Below, piece by piece: positions 41,045-50,516 of a stretch of 64,000 bases of DNA. Position 1 is the first letter of the stretch. Each line of letters starts with the position of its first letter. The DNA comes from Chloroflexota bacterium. GTDB lineage: Bacteria > Chloroflexota > Dehalococcoidia > Lucifugimonadales > Lucifugimonadaceae. The notes under the pieces were generated by a model, which made no database searches, was not told where the DNA came from, and saw nothing but the letters and a program-made list of their open reading frames with translations. Location: NCBI GenBank assembly GCA_013204555.1, contig JABMNO010000010.1, forward strand, positions 1 to 64,000, read 5' to 3'. Both the position numbers and the translations under genes were made by a program.

Positions 41045-42568
41045 CTAGATTGGAATTTCGGAGAGTCTCTGCGAACGGCCTAGCCACTCTGAATAAAGAT
41101 AGTTGAAGTCTGAAACGAGTGTCTGATCAGGCTCGATGATCTTGAACTGATCATCTGGAGTGTCTGGTTCAAGACCGAGCGCATTGGCCGCCAGGCGCGC
41201 TGCACCAACAAGGCTGGCGTCTGGTGGTCCGATACGTAACGGCTCATCGAGAATGGTCGACAGCGCCGAAGTGAAGTAGGAAGTTCTTGTCATTCCACCG
41301 CCAATCGCCAAGATTGAGTCGGAGCGATTCACGGTCTCGTCCAACCTCGCTAAATTCGCTTTGATAGCGAATCCAAAGCCGTGCAGGGACGCCCGTATTA
41401 CGTCGATTCGATCAGGTGTATCAAGCGCGAGCGGAATGGGGAATCCGATCCCACCAAACTGCAATCCCGGGTTCGAAATATCGACCGTTGGCGGCACAAG
41501 ATGCACCGACGAGCGGGTTATTTGTGAGCCAGCGTCGGCGAGCAGCGTATCGATCTCGTCCATCCTGTTTGCGGGTGAGCCATCGCCGTACAGCAGTTCG
41601 ATCAGCCACTGGTACGCTCCACCTGTGACGCTGACGTTGCTTTCCAGTACCCATCGGTCTGGCAGAACATGTCTGCCGTTCCACATCCGCCGCTCAGCAT
41701 CCCGGACGAGCGAATCTGTGACGCTCTGTACAACGCAACTCCAACCGGCAACTATCGCTGTGTCGCCCGGCAATGTTGTATCGAGTCCTGCGAGCGCCAC
41801 CTGCGTGTCCGGACCACAGTTTATGACCGGTGTTCCCGGAGTGATTCCAAGTACCGAGGCGAATTTCTCAGTCAAACCTCCTGAGACAGCCCCGGATACC
41901 GTGACCCTGAGACTGTCATTGATGCCAAAGGGGAACTGATTCGCCAATGCGCTGGAATATTTCCCAGAATCAACGTTGACCAGGCCCGATTCCACGCCAT
42001 TGCTAGCGTCCAGAGTTGGTTTCCCGGTCATCGCGGCGACAAGCCAATCGCTGAGTGTGACTGCATACGCCGCTCGCTTCATCAGTTCCGGCTCTTCCTC
42101 AGCCAACCACTGCAACTTTGCCCACGCACCGAGATACGAGGGCAGATGTGCAGTCTCATCCCAGACAAGATCACCAATCCGCTCGTCAATCGCAGCGCCC
42201 TGAAATATAGCCCTCAGATCGCGGTTGGGGCTGATCAAAAGCGGGGACAGGTGTTCGTCCAGAACCGCTAGTCCTTGACGCTGAGATGTGATTGAGCATC
42301 CAGCTATTTGGTCAGGACTGATCCCCGCCGCCATCATGGAATTTGCGGAACAAGTCACCACTCGGTGAAGCATTTCGGTCGCGTCGTACCTGACGCCCAG
42401 ATCACCGTCGAGGTCTGACGTCACATACGCCGAAAGCATGTGCGCGCTACCAACGATATTGCCACTGGGAGTACACACAGCGGTCTTGATCGATGAGGAG
42501 CCGAGGTCCACGCACAACAGATAGTTTGAGCCGTTGTTGGTATCAGGCACGCCTGTTATCCCAAACAT
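41045..42568 (-). CDS. FGGY-family carbohydrate kinase
   Basis: 507-aa ASKHA kinase with the N-terminal phosphate motif LLCVDLGSSSIKTAV, a central AIVAGWSCVVQS region and the C-terminal adenosine motif ILAIGGGMTRTSYF. The family phosphorylates xylulose, glycerol, ribulose, erythritol and related sugars; the substrate here is unknown. ATG 42568 overlaps the dehydrogenase end (42543) by 26 nt; GTG 42550 is an alternative start with an 8-nt overlap. Confidence 0.9.
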   Translation of the reverse strand: MFGITGVPDTNNGSNYLLCVDLGSSSIKTAVCTPSGNIVGSAHMLSAYVTSDLDGDLGVRYDATEMLHRVVTCSANSMMAAGISPDQIAGCSITSQRQGLAVLDEHLSPLLISPNRDLRAIFQGAAIDERIGDLVWDETAHLPSYLGAWAKLQWLAEEEPELMKRAAYAVTLSDWLVAAMTGKPTLDASNGVESGLVNVDSGKYSSALANQFPFGINDSLRVTVSGAVSGGLTEKFASVLGITPGTPVINCGPDTQVALAGLDTTLPGDTAIVAGWSCVVQSVTDSLVRDAERRMWNGRHVLPDRWVLESNVSVTGGAYQWLIELLYGDGSPANRMDEIDTLLADAGSQITRSSVHLVPPTVDISNPGLQFGGIGFPIPLALDTPDRIDVIRASLHGFGFAIKANLARLDETVNRSDSILAIGGGMTRTSYFTSALSTILDEPLRIGPPDASLVGAARLAANALGLEPDTPDDQFKIIEPDQTLVSDFNYLYSEWLGRSQRLSEIPI

Positions 42569-43541
42569 CTGGATTGACGAGGTTTACCGGCATTTCTCCA
42601 GCCGCGATTCTGCGCAAATCAGATGCAATCATCTGGGAGTGGCGTTCAATCGACTCGTCCGTCGCACCGCCGATATGAGGGGTCAGAACGATGTTGTCCA
42701 ATGACGAAAGCGGGTGGTTGGGCTCAATCGGCGTTGTCTCAAAGATGTCGTATCCAGCGCCCGAAAGATGTCCAGAGCGGAGAGAGGCCGCCAGGGCGTC
42801 GCTATCCACAAGTTCGGCAGACGCCGTATTGATGAGTAGCGCACCCATCTTCATGCGGCTCAACTCAGCCACGCCAATCAAGGGAGTTCCGTCAGGAGAA
42901 GGAGGGGAGTGGAGCGTCACCACATCAGCCAGCTCAAGTAGCTGGTCCAGCGGCAGCATGCTCACATAGGGCTGTTCTTCACCAGGCTGATCAACAAATG
43001 GGTCGTGCGCAGTGACAGTCATCCCCAGCGCGTGCGAAATTTTGGCTACCTGACGGCCAATGGCTCCCAACCCAATGATGCCAGCGGTTCGGCCACTTAG
43101 TTCCATTCCACGGAGTTCAATGTACGGCGCGGTGGGAGACTGCCAGGAGCCAGAGCGAATATAGCGATCGGACTCGGCGATTCTTCGTGCGACGGCAAAC
43201 ATCAGCCCGATGGTGAGTTCTGCCACACCATTGGCGTTCCTGCCGGGTGTGTTGAGGACAATGACTCCGGCGGAGGTCGCTGCGTCAACGTCGATCTGGT
43301 TGACTCCAGCGCGCGTGATGCCCGCCACCTTGAGATTGGGTGCAGCGGTAAACGTCTCATCGAAAAGAAAATCCCGTTCGACGATGATCGCCTCGAATCC
43401 TTCACGATCAGCACGTTCACCCAACTCCACCGGATCCCACATGAGGTCGGTGTCTCGCCAGTCCTCGTGAGTAGCGGCCCCAAAAGTATTTAGCTGACCA
43501 ATTCCACTCCGGCTGAACGGTGCCAGTACAAGCACTTTCAT
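42543..43541 (-). CDS. D-isomer-specific 2-hydroxyacid dehydrogenase
   Basis: 332 aa, phosphoglycerate-dehydrogenase-like. It has the NAD motif GLGAIGRQVA (about 155-164), the catalytic Arg in GITRAGVNQID or the later NTASAELVD segment, and the catalytic His in LTPHIGGATDES near 295. There is no ACT domain, so it is not the long SerA type. It overlaps hpnE by 4 nt, which ties the downstream carbohydrate genes to the hopanoid operon. Confidence 0.9.
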   Translation of the reverse strand: MKVLVLAPFSRSGIGQLNTFGAATHEDWRDTDLMWDPVELGERADREGFEAIIVERDFLFDETFTAAPNLKVAGITRAGVNQIDVDAATSAGVIVLNTPGRNANGVAELTIGLMFAVARRIAESDRYIRSGSWQSPTAPYIELRGMELSGRTAGIIGLGAIGRQVAKISHALGMTVTAHDPFVDQPGEEQPYVSMLPLDQLLELADVVTLHSPPSPDGTPLIGVAELSRMKMGALLINTASAELVDSDALAASLRSGHLSGAGYDIFETTPIEPNHPLSSLDNIVLTPHIGGATDESIERHSQMIASDLRRIAAGEMPVNLVNPDVWDNRRA

Positions 43542-44929
43542 GACGCGTTCAGCCTGTCACTAAACTGCTCAGCGATCGCTTTGGCGGCAAGGTTTCCGCT
43601 TCTCACCGCGCTTTCCATAGTCGATGGCCAGTCGGTATCGGTCCAGTCGCCGGCAATGTAAAGATTTGGTACGTTCGTGCGCTGAGATGCCCTGTGGATC
43701 ATTGATCCGGGTGTGACTCGAAAGGTTGCGTTGACCTGCTTGACGGAGATGAACCTGACGATCCCGGCTTCTCTCGCTTTGGGAAATGCGTTCGCCATTT
43801 CGGCCACGAATCGTTCTCGTAGCTGCGCTCGATCGAGTTTGGACCACTCCCACGCGCCGCTGAGCGAGATCACAATGTGTTGACCCTCTTCTCCCGCCAC
43901 ATCATCGGCGCCGGTCTGCATTTCCGAGACATTGAATATGAATTGCAGCGGACTATTCAGGACCGCCTGGAACGGCCCTTCCATGATCTGACGGTCGTAC
44001 CAGATGTGGATGCCGACTATTGGGGTGGTTCCCAGTGACTCAGCGTCAGTCACGAATGACTCGCCAGCGAATGCGTCGGGTACGAGACGTTTGATGTCAG
44101 TGTTCTGTACGGCGAGTACGACTGCGTCAGCATCAATCTCACTACCATCCTGGGTGACCACTCCGGTGACGCGACCGTCCGCTGACGTGAGACTGGCAAT
44201 ACCAGACTCCATCTCGATGGACTGGCCGTGAGATTCGAGGTACTGCCGCCCGTGCTCACCCGTCAGTTGGGACAGGCCCACGCGCGAGTAGCCGATCCTG
44301 GCGTCGTCTCCGCTGCCCATCAGCGCCGTCTGGAAGAGCATGATGCCGGCATGGGCGCTGACATCGCCAATATCGTCGTTTAGAGATGGCCGCACTATCA
44401 GATTCCACAGGTCGTCTATCGCCGAGGATGTCTGGCCGCGGGACTCGAGCCAGCTTCGGAACGTGATCTGATCCAACTCATTGCCACGTTTATCGAGGTT
44501 CGCAAACCTGATGGCCAGCATGCCCCGTATAACTCGAAATTTGTCCGCCCAACTCAGGTGCTTGTATCTGAGCAATGATGGCAACATCCCCGCTGCGGGA
44601 ATCGATGACCACTCAAGAGTGCTCATGACCCCATCTTTTTGTACCGGCAGTCGTAGCTGATCCTGTTCGTGGACAGCCTCCAGCGCATCAATATCTTTCA
44701 GATATTCACGAAAAGCGGAACAGGCTCCCAGGTAGATGTGCTGACCGTTATCGATCTCGACGTCAGTTTCCCGGTCGACGAACGAAAACGCTCGACCACC
44801 CAGATAGGCACGTTTTTCATAGAGGCGAACGTTGAGGCCAAGTGTGGTGCATCGCACCGCGGCGGCCAGACCTGCAAGTCCACCACCAACAATCAGAACT
44901 CGGGGTGCGTGCGGAGATATCACTGGCAA
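43538..44929 (-). CDS. hpnE: HpnE, hydroxysqualene dehydroxylase
   Basis: FAD enzyme that reduces hydroxysqualene to squalene, the third step of the HpnCDE route. The N-terminal FAD motif VLIVGGGLAGLAAAVRC is at about 11-27, with EKRAYLGGRAFSF, and the C terminus NLYIAGDWTDTDWPSTMESAVRSG is the amine-oxidase/phytoene-desaturase signature. At 463 aa it is close to the family length. It lies 12 nt after hpnD. Phytoene desaturase is the alternative, but the context favours HpnE. Confidence 0.92.
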   Translation of the reverse strand: MPVISPHAPRVLIVGGGLAGLAAAVRCTTLGLNVRLYEKRAYLGGRAFSFVDRETDVEIDNGQHIYLGACSAFREYLKDIDALEAVHEQDQLRLPVQKDGVMSTLEWSSIPAAGMLPSLLRYKHLSWADKFRVIRGMLAIRFANLDKRGNELDQITFRSWLESRGQTSSAIDDLWNLIVRPSLNDDIGDVSAHAGIMLFQTALMGSGDDARIGYSRVGLSQLTGEHGRQYLESHGQSIEMESGIASLTSADGRVTGVVTQDGSEIDADAVVLAVQNTDIKRLVPDAFAGESFVTDAESLGTTPIVGIHIWYDRQIMEGPFQAVLNSPLQFIFNVSEMQTGADDVAGEEGQHIVISLSGAWEWSKLDRAQLRERFVAEMANAFPKAREAGIVRFISVKQVNATFRVTPGSMIHRASQRTNVPNLYIAGDWTDTDWPSTMESAVRSGNLAAKAIAEQFSDRLNAS

Positions 44930-44941
44930 ATCAGACAGCCG

Positions 44942-45850
44942 TCAGCCGAGGAGTGGGACCCGGCTCTTGATCCACAGCCGAGCCACCATCGCGATTTTTG
45001 AAAACTTGCTAATTCCAACTCGTTTCTCGAACACCGGAAATTTTTCGCGCTCCATCTTGCCGAGAATTTTGCTGTAAACCGAAGCCAATGTCTCGGGGCA
45101 TGCTCTCGACCGCCGATCGAGCAAGTTGAACAAGTACGTACCACGAAAGAAATAGTTCCGCGCCCGTTCCGCTTCAAACTTCATGAGCTCGTGGAAGTTC
45201 TCATTCCACTCTCCAGCGAGCAGTTGTTCCTCGGTGTACTCAAACTTGCGAAGGTCTTCTAGCGGAAGGTAGATTCTTCCACGCTCCGCATCTTCACCAA
45301 CATCTCGCATTATGTTCGTTAGCTGCATCGCTATTCCGAGGTCGATTGCTGATTCCACAGCCCTGTCATCTGAATAGCCGAAAACTTCGACGCAGATTAG
45401 CCCGACTACGCTTGCTACGTGGTAGCAGTATTCCCGTAGCTCTTCGAACGTCTCGTACCGATTCTTGCTAATGTCCATCTCGACGCCAGTGATGACATCC
45501 TCAAAGTACGATTTTGGTATCTGGTACTGATTCGCAGCGTCCTCAAGCGCGATAAACACAGCACCGTCCGGGCTATTCGAATAAGCGCTATCGAGCGCCT
45601 TGCGCAGATCGGCAAGACCTGACTCGCGTTCTTCGCCAACGAGATCGTCTGAAATGTCGTCCGTGATTCTGCAGAACGCGTACGCGGCGTAGATCGCCTG
45701 TCGCTTCTCTTTCGGTAGCGTCAGGAACGCGTAGTAGAAATTCTTAGCGCCCGCTTTGGTAATGACCTGGCAGGTGGAATAAGCGTCGGCGGCGTCACTG
45801 GCTGGACCTCCGAAGGGGGGCCGAATCGACTGATTCGTGGCCGTGCTCAA
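44942..45850 (-). CDS. hpnD: HpnD, presqualene diphosphate synthase
   Basis: Trans-isoprenyl head-to-head synthase, 302 aa, condensing two farnesyl-PP molecules to presqualene-PP. The aspartate motifs are DDISDD (about 65-70) and NIMRDVGEDAERGR (about 186-199). The N terminus has the YCREITKAGAKNFYYAF-like pattern (QVITKAGAKNFYYAFLTLP). It overlaps hpnC by 4 nt and is followed by hpnE. Confidence 0.93.
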   Translation of the reverse strand: MSTATNQSIRPPFGGPASDAADAYSTCQVITKAGAKNFYYAFLTLPKEKRQAIYAAYAFCRITDDISDDLVGEERESGLADLRKALDSAYSNSPDGAVFIALEDAANQYQIPKSYFEDVITGVEMDISKNRYETFEELREYCYHVASVVGLICVEVFGYSDDRAVESAIDLGIAMQLTNIMRDVGEDAERGRIYLPLEDLRKFEYTEEQLLAGEWNENFHELMKFEAERARNYFFRGTYLFNLLDRRSRACPETLASVYSKILGKMEREKFPVFEKRVGISKFSKIAMVARLWIKSRVPLLG

Positions 45851-46770
45851 TTCCGCATCGCTTTACTCAAGGGGTGAAACCCAAGTTTAGCCCTGACGAA
45901 CGTCCCTGCGAGCATCCGAACCTTTTCAAATTTAGAAAGCGTCGGGCGGTTGGACAGGACGTCGTAGTCCTGCTGTTCGATTTTATTGAGAACAGACATC
46001 CCTCCGGCTGTGAATAGAGCAATATCAATTTTGGCCTTGCCTTCGAGCCGATCGATTAGCGGGAGACCGCGTATGAAGTAATCACGCGCCCGGTCTACTT
46101 CAAACTTCATCGCGTCTTTGAATGCTCTGGTCGGATTCTTCGCCGATATGTCAGATTCGGTGACGCCGAACCTCTCAAGCGTCTCCTGAGGGATGTAAAT
46201 ACGGCCCATATCGTAATCCCGTGAAACGTCTTGCCAGAAGTTTGCAAGTTGCAGCGCCGTACAGGTGAAATTCGATAACTCGTGGAGTTCGGGCTCCCTG
46301 TGCCCCAGCAAGTACAGCACCAGATGGCCAACCGGGTCTGCCGAGTACGTGCAGTATTCCAGCACATCTTCAAAAGATTGATGCCGTGTGATGATCTGGT
46401 CCCGTCTGTTGGCTTCGATGAGCCTCAGAAATGGCTCACGGGGTATGTCGAACTCACGGATCGTGCTCTGAAGTGCGATGAAGTATGGATGTGCGGATTC
46501 CCCTGCATACGCAAGTTCCAGTTCCGCTTGCCATGCGTCAAGAGCCGCCAGACGGTCTCCCTCAATTTCGTCACCAAGATCATCTACACCTCTGCAGAAG
46601 GCGTAGATCGAGTAGAAATGCTTCTGAAGATCACGCGGCATAAGGCGGGACGCAACAGAAAAATTCTCGTAATGGCCTTTGGTCAGGCGCTCGCAGACAG
46701 CAAACGACTCAGCTTCTGATGAGACAGGAGAAGAAAAGGGCAGCGTGCTGGGACCGGTAGTGTCGCTCAC
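45847..46770 (-). CDS. hpnC: HpnC, hydroxysqualene synthase
   Basis: Second squalene/phytoene-synthase-fold protein, 307 aa, turning presqualene-PP into hydroxysqualene. The motifs are FCRGVDDLGDE (about 59-69) and LANFWQDVSRDYDMGR (about 174-189); the NFWQDV spelling is typical of HpnC rather than HpnD. It heads the hpnC-hpnD-hpnE set with 4-nt and 12-nt junctions. Confidence 0.92.
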   Translation of the reverse strand: MSDTTGPSTLPFSSPVSSEAESFAVCERLTKGHYENFSVASRLMPRDLQKHFYSIYAFCRGVDDLGDEIEGDRLAALDAWQAELELAYAGESAHPYFIALQSTIREFDIPREPFLRLIEANRRDQIITRHQSFEDVLEYCTYSADPVGHLVLYLLGHREPELHELSNFTCTALQLANFWQDVSRDYDMGRIYIPQETLERFGVTESDISAKNPTRAFKDAMKFEVDRARDYFIRGLPLIDRLEGKAKIDIALFTAGGMSVLNKIEQQDYDVLSNRPTLSKFEKVRMLAGTFVRAKLGFHPLSKAMRN

Positions 46771-46822
46771 CGCGTCACGAGTCCACTCGTAATCTCTCCG
46801 ACGAGCGGAGAGCCTGGCAAGG

Positions 46823-47281
46823 TCAGACGCCGAGGATCTGGACTACAACGCCCCGCTTCTTTGGGAGTTCAACCATCTCAACGTCCAACTCAACGAGAAA
46901 GATCCTCTGAAATTCACCAAACGGCATTTTGCCTTCGATGACCGGCACCTGTTCGCTGGTGGACAACATCAGATGCTGACAGTGAGCATGCCCGTTGGGG
47001 CATTCGTTCTCATGCATGTGGACTGTTCTGATAGCGAAGTCGTTGTGGCCGTAGTAGGCCTCTTTGGGCGCGAGCCGCTCAAGGAAACATTCCATATCCT
47101 TGAGAAGAAGAGGCTCGGCCTCATTTATCTTTATCGCGGCCGTGGTGTGTTTGCTAAAAATAACCACGAAACCATTAGTGATCTCCGAACGATCAACTAC
47201 ATCGGTCACCTTGTTGGTGATATCGACGAATGCCGGAGCGCGGTCCGTTTCGACCGTGATGGTCTCTGTGAAAGTCCTCAA
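46823..47281 (-). CDS. YjbQ family (UPF0047) protein
   Basis: 152 aa with SKHTTAAIKINEAEP, YYGHNDFAIRTVHMHENECPNGHAHCQHLM and GEFQRIFLVELD. The conserved His and Glu residues form the metal or phosphate site. Some members have weak thiamine-phosphate-synthase-like activity; the physiological role is uncertain. TTG 47281 is supported by GAGG 7 nt upstream. It sits between shc and hpnC in the hopanoid run, a placement not explained by known function. Confidence 0.9.
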   Translation of the reverse strand: MRTFTETITVETDRAPAFVDITNKVTDVVDRSEITNGFVVIFSKHTTAAIKINEAEPLLLKDMECFLERLAPKEAYYGHNDFAIRTVHMHENECPNGHAHCQHLMLSTSEQVPVIEGKMPFGEFQRIFLVELDVEMVELPKKRGVVVQILGV

Positions 47282-47421
47282 GTTATGTCCTCTTCGCAGA
47301 CCCTATGTTGGCCTTGAAAAAGGCGTTAAATCCCGGCGGTACGTTAGCATGCAGGATATCGCTTTGCAACACAAATCCCACACTTGAAACGCGCCTCCAC
47401 CAAGTGTCAGACATACTCATG

Positions 47422-49488
47422 TCAACTACCTGATGAAAGGCACGTTCGGTACCGTCCAAGCGCCATCAGAGGCCAGTAAATTCTATACATATGATACTTA
47501 ATCATGAAGCCGGCGGGCAGTTCTTCAGAAATTAGATCGTGATCTTCCGTTTCAAGACCGGTAAATTTTCGCTCACCGATCCCGTATCCGGGGAACCCCG
47601 TTCCTGTGTATTCGTCCTCGGTCCACGAGCCGTCAGCCAACTGTGTACCGAGCAGATATTCCACCCCCATTTTTGCCGATTCTCCTGCTGCCCTTCCGGT
47701 TGAGATCAGCCCCATAAGCGCCCATGCAGTTTGCGATGCCGTACTCGCCCCCTGTCCTCGAAGCGATGGATTGGCGTATGAGGCGCATGATTCGCCCCAC
47801 CCGCCATCGCTATTCTGATGCATCTCCAACCAATCCGCTGCCTGTTGAATGCGCGGATCGTTCTGGTCTATTCCCAATGACTCCAGTGCGGGTAGTACAG
47901 CGGCCGTTCCGTAAACGTAATTGACGCCCCAGCGCCCAAACCAGCAGCCATCTTCTTCCTGCTCTTTCCAGATGTAATCAAGCGCTGCGTTTATTTCAGG
48001 CGTATCCGTTGGGAAACGGAGCTTGGCGAGCATTTCAACGATATGTGCAGTCACGTCTACACTGGGCGGGTCGATCGTTTCCCCGAAGTCGAAGAATGGC
48101 ATCTTCGTCACCAGCGTGCTTGTGTTGTCCTTGTCATACGCGCCCCAGCCTCCATTCTTGCTCTGCATGGCCAGGACCCAGTTGACGCCACGTTTTATAG
48201 AGTCATCTCGTCTGGCGCTGTCAGTGACGCCTGCGGCGCCAATAGCCAGGAGAACCTCAGCTGCGTCGTCAGTATCTGGATATGTCTCATTACTGAATTC
48301 AAACGCCCAACCACCGGGCTCAACATTTCTGGCCTTCACCTGCCAGTCTCCTGGGGAGCTAGCCTGACGGTCCAAAAGGTAATCGGCGGCCCTGACAATC
48401 GCTGGATGATCGGGCTCAATGCCTGAATCAATAAGTGCGTTTATTGATAGACATGTATCCCAGAGCGGCGACATAGAGGCTTGCAATCGCCATGTGTCTT
48501 CCCGTTCAATTCCGTAAAGTTCGAATCCCTCCATGCCTTTTTTGATGACCTCATGTGAGTTCGAATATCCGAGCTCATTGAGGGCCATGAGGCTGTAGAC
48601 CCACGGCGGCTGAATGCCGCCCCAGCTACCATCTTTCTCCTGGTGATTGACGATCCACTTCTCAGCCATACGGAGAGCGCGGCCCCGCGCAGGATTCCAG
48701 GGAAGGAGATTCGAGAGACGCAGAATGCGGTCTCCGGCGTACATGAGCCGCTCGATTCCCAGACCAGATGGTGTCGGCATCGAGTAGTCGGCGTTCTCTC
48801 TGCCGTTCAAGTACAACTCATCAATCGTCGCCTCTTCAGCAACGGGGTGAATCGGCTTGCTGGAAAGCAGAACTGACATCGGAACAATTGTCGTTCGGGA
48901 CCACATAGCGAACTGGTAAATATTGAACGGTATGCGGTTTGGGAGCAGCATCAGTTCTGGCGGGAGGAACGGAACTCCACCCCAATCCCACTCTCCCAGC
49001 AGGGAAAACCAGATCTTTGTGAAGACCCGTGTCTGTTCCATACCGCCCTTGCGGAGAATGAACTCACGAGCTTGCTGCATGCGGGGATCGCTCGCCGGTA
49101 ACCCGGTCATTTTCAGCGCCAGATAGCACTCACAGGACGTACTCAGGTCATTTGGGGCGCCGTGGTACTGATTCCACCCACCGCCCGGTCTCTGGACGCT
49201 CAGGATGTAATTCTGGACTTTTTTCCATCGGACATCATCTCGCAGACCCAGAAAGTGAGTCAGGAAGACGTACTCGGCCTCCATCGTCGGGTTCGACTCA
49301 AGTTCGCCCCACCAGTAACCATCCGATACCTGATGCTCAAATAAATAGTCCTGGGTTCGACCGATAGCGCTATCCAGTAAATCGCCAAACTCTTCACCGG
49401 CCGCACCTCCGGCGCGTTCTGGCACAGGGGGATGATCGAGGCGCACCGGCGGAACGATGTCGCTCCGACGATTCAGAGTGGACGTCAC
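47422..49488 (-). CDS. shc: Squalene-hopene cyclase
   Basis: Cyclises squalene to hopene/diploptene at the membrane. The catalytic DXDD motif is DTDD in ETYPDTDDAAEVLLA, near residue 395. Several QW repeats are visible (QEKDGSWGG, QSKNGGWGAYD, QEEDGCWFGRWG, QNSDGGWGE, QLADGSWTE). At 688 aa it is full length. It overlaps the downstream end of hpnA by 4 nt. The acidic DTDD spelling and context exclude a plant-type oxidosqualene cyclase. Confidence 0.96.
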   Translation of the reverse strand: MTSTLNRRSDIVPPVRLDHPPVPERAGGAAGEEFGDLLDSAIGRTQDYLFEHQVSDGYWWGELESNPTMEAEYVFLTHFLGLRDDVRWKKVQNYILSVQRPGGGWNQYHGAPNDLSTSCECYLALKMTGLPASDPRMQQAREFILRKGGMEQTRVFTKIWFSLLGEWDWGGVPFLPPELMLLPNRIPFNIYQFAMWSRTTIVPMSVLLSSKPIHPVAEEATIDELYLNGRENADYSMPTPSGLGIERLMYAGDRILRLSNLLPWNPARGRALRMAEKWIVNHQEKDGSWGGIQPPWVYSLMALNELGYSNSHEVIKKGMEGFELYGIEREDTWRLQASMSPLWDTCLSINALIDSGIEPDHPAIVRAADYLLDRQASSPGDWQVKARNVEPGGWAFEFSNETYPDTDDAAEVLLAIGAAGVTDSARRDDSIKRGVNWVLAMQSKNGGWGAYDKDNTSTLVTKMPFFDFGETIDPPSVDVTAHIVEMLAKLRFPTDTPEINAALDYIWKEQEEDGCWFGRWGVNYVYGTAAVLPALESLGIDQNDPRIQQAADWLEMHQNSDGGWGESCASYANPSLRGQGASTASQTAWALMGLISTGRAAGESAKMGVEYLLGTQLADGSWTEDEYTGTGFPGYGIGERKFTGLETEDHDLISEELPAGFMIKYHMYRIYWPLMALGRYRTCLSSGS

Positions 49489-50516
49489 GATGCAGTACCC
49501 TCGTGAGCCGATCGATTCGTGAGGTTGAGGTTCACATAGCCGTTACAGTCGAACCACTCTGCGGCTCTCCGAAACGCGTCTAAGACGTTGCCGGGCTCAT
49601 ACCCAAGTTCCCGCTGGGCCTTTTCATGAGTCGCGTGCATTGGATGTTTCACAGCCTTGAGTCCTTGCATGGGGAAAAACGGCTCGCGGCGTAGCAACTT
49701 ACCCTGAAGTAACTCAGCAGCGCCGGCAACCGGCCACGCAACGCCGTACGGAATTCGCACCGGCATCCGACGGAGACCGGTGGCGCGCTTCAGGAGTTCA
49801 AAGGCCCCACGAAATGTCGTGTTGTGGCCGCCAAGGATGTATTTCTGTCCGCCCACACCACGTTGGTAGGCGAGCAGATGGCCGCGGGCGGCGTCACGGA
49901 CATCGACGAAGTTGATCTCACCATTCAAATATCCGGGAAATCTACGCCGTAAAAACTCAAGAACAATTCTTCCCGTTGGCGTTGGCTTCACATCATGTTC
50001 ACCAATAGGAGTAGTCGGGTTGACCGCGATTACCTCCATATCGGTGCTGTTAGCGGCGAGTGCGGCCTGCTCAGAGAGAAGTTTGGACCTGTGATAGTCG
50101 TCAAGAAGATCGCTAGTCGTGGCCACTGACGCCTCGTCCACCGGGATGCCCCATCCTCGCGATTTGAGAGTTCCAACGGAGCTGGTAAATACGAATTTCG
50201 GCACGCCAGCATCTCTGGCAGCGCGGAGCAAACTCTCAGTTCCACCCACGTTTACCCGGTAGATATCGGTCTCGCGATCAGTCCAGAATTGGTATAGCGC
50301 CGCCACGTGAAACACACCATCAACGCCAGCGACTGCTTCTCTCAGGGATTTTTCGATGGTTAGATCTCCAACAACGGGTTCGAATCCCGCTGCAACGTAG
50401 GTCTCAGGATCATGTTGAGGTCGGATCAGCACTTTCACTGTGTGGCCATCTGACTTCAGGTGAGAGGCGACGGCAGATCCAAGAAACCCTGTCGCCCCAG
50501 TAACCAGAAATATCAC
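49485..50516 (-). CDS. hpnA: HpnA, hopanoid-associated sugar epimerase
   Basis: Extended SDR of 343 aa with LVTGATGFLGSAVASHL at the N terminus, the Ser in VFTSSVGTLKSRG and YHRSK as YxxxK. The EFLRRRFPGYLNGEINFVDVRDAARGH region is typical of HpnA. Its exact step in hopanoid side-chain formation is not settled. It overlaps hpnG and shc by 4 nt each, so the three are translationally coupled. Confidence 0.9.
   Translation of the reverse strand: MIFLVTGATGFLGSAVASHLKSDGHTVKVLIRPQHDPETYVAAGFEPVVGDLTIEKSLREAVAGVDGVFHVAALYQFWTDRETDIYRVNVGGTESLLRAARDAGVPKFVFTSSVGTLKSRGWGIPVDEASVATTSDLLDDYHRSKLLSEQAALAANSTDMEVIAVNPTTPIGEHDVKPTPTGRIVLEFLRRRFPGYLNGEINFVDVRDAARGHLLAYQRGVGGQKYILGGHNTTFRGAFELLKRATGLRRMPVRIPYGVAWPVAGAAELLQGKLLRREPFFPMQGLKAVKHPMHATHEKAQRELGYEPGNVLDAFRRAAEWFDCNGYVNLNLTNRSAHEGTAS

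Noticed and set aside
50375-50389. tRNA T-arm-like sequence CGGGTTCGAATCCCG
   Set aside because: It lies inside hpnA, encodes part of the NAD-binding region on the other strand, and has no acceptor, D or anticodon arms around it.
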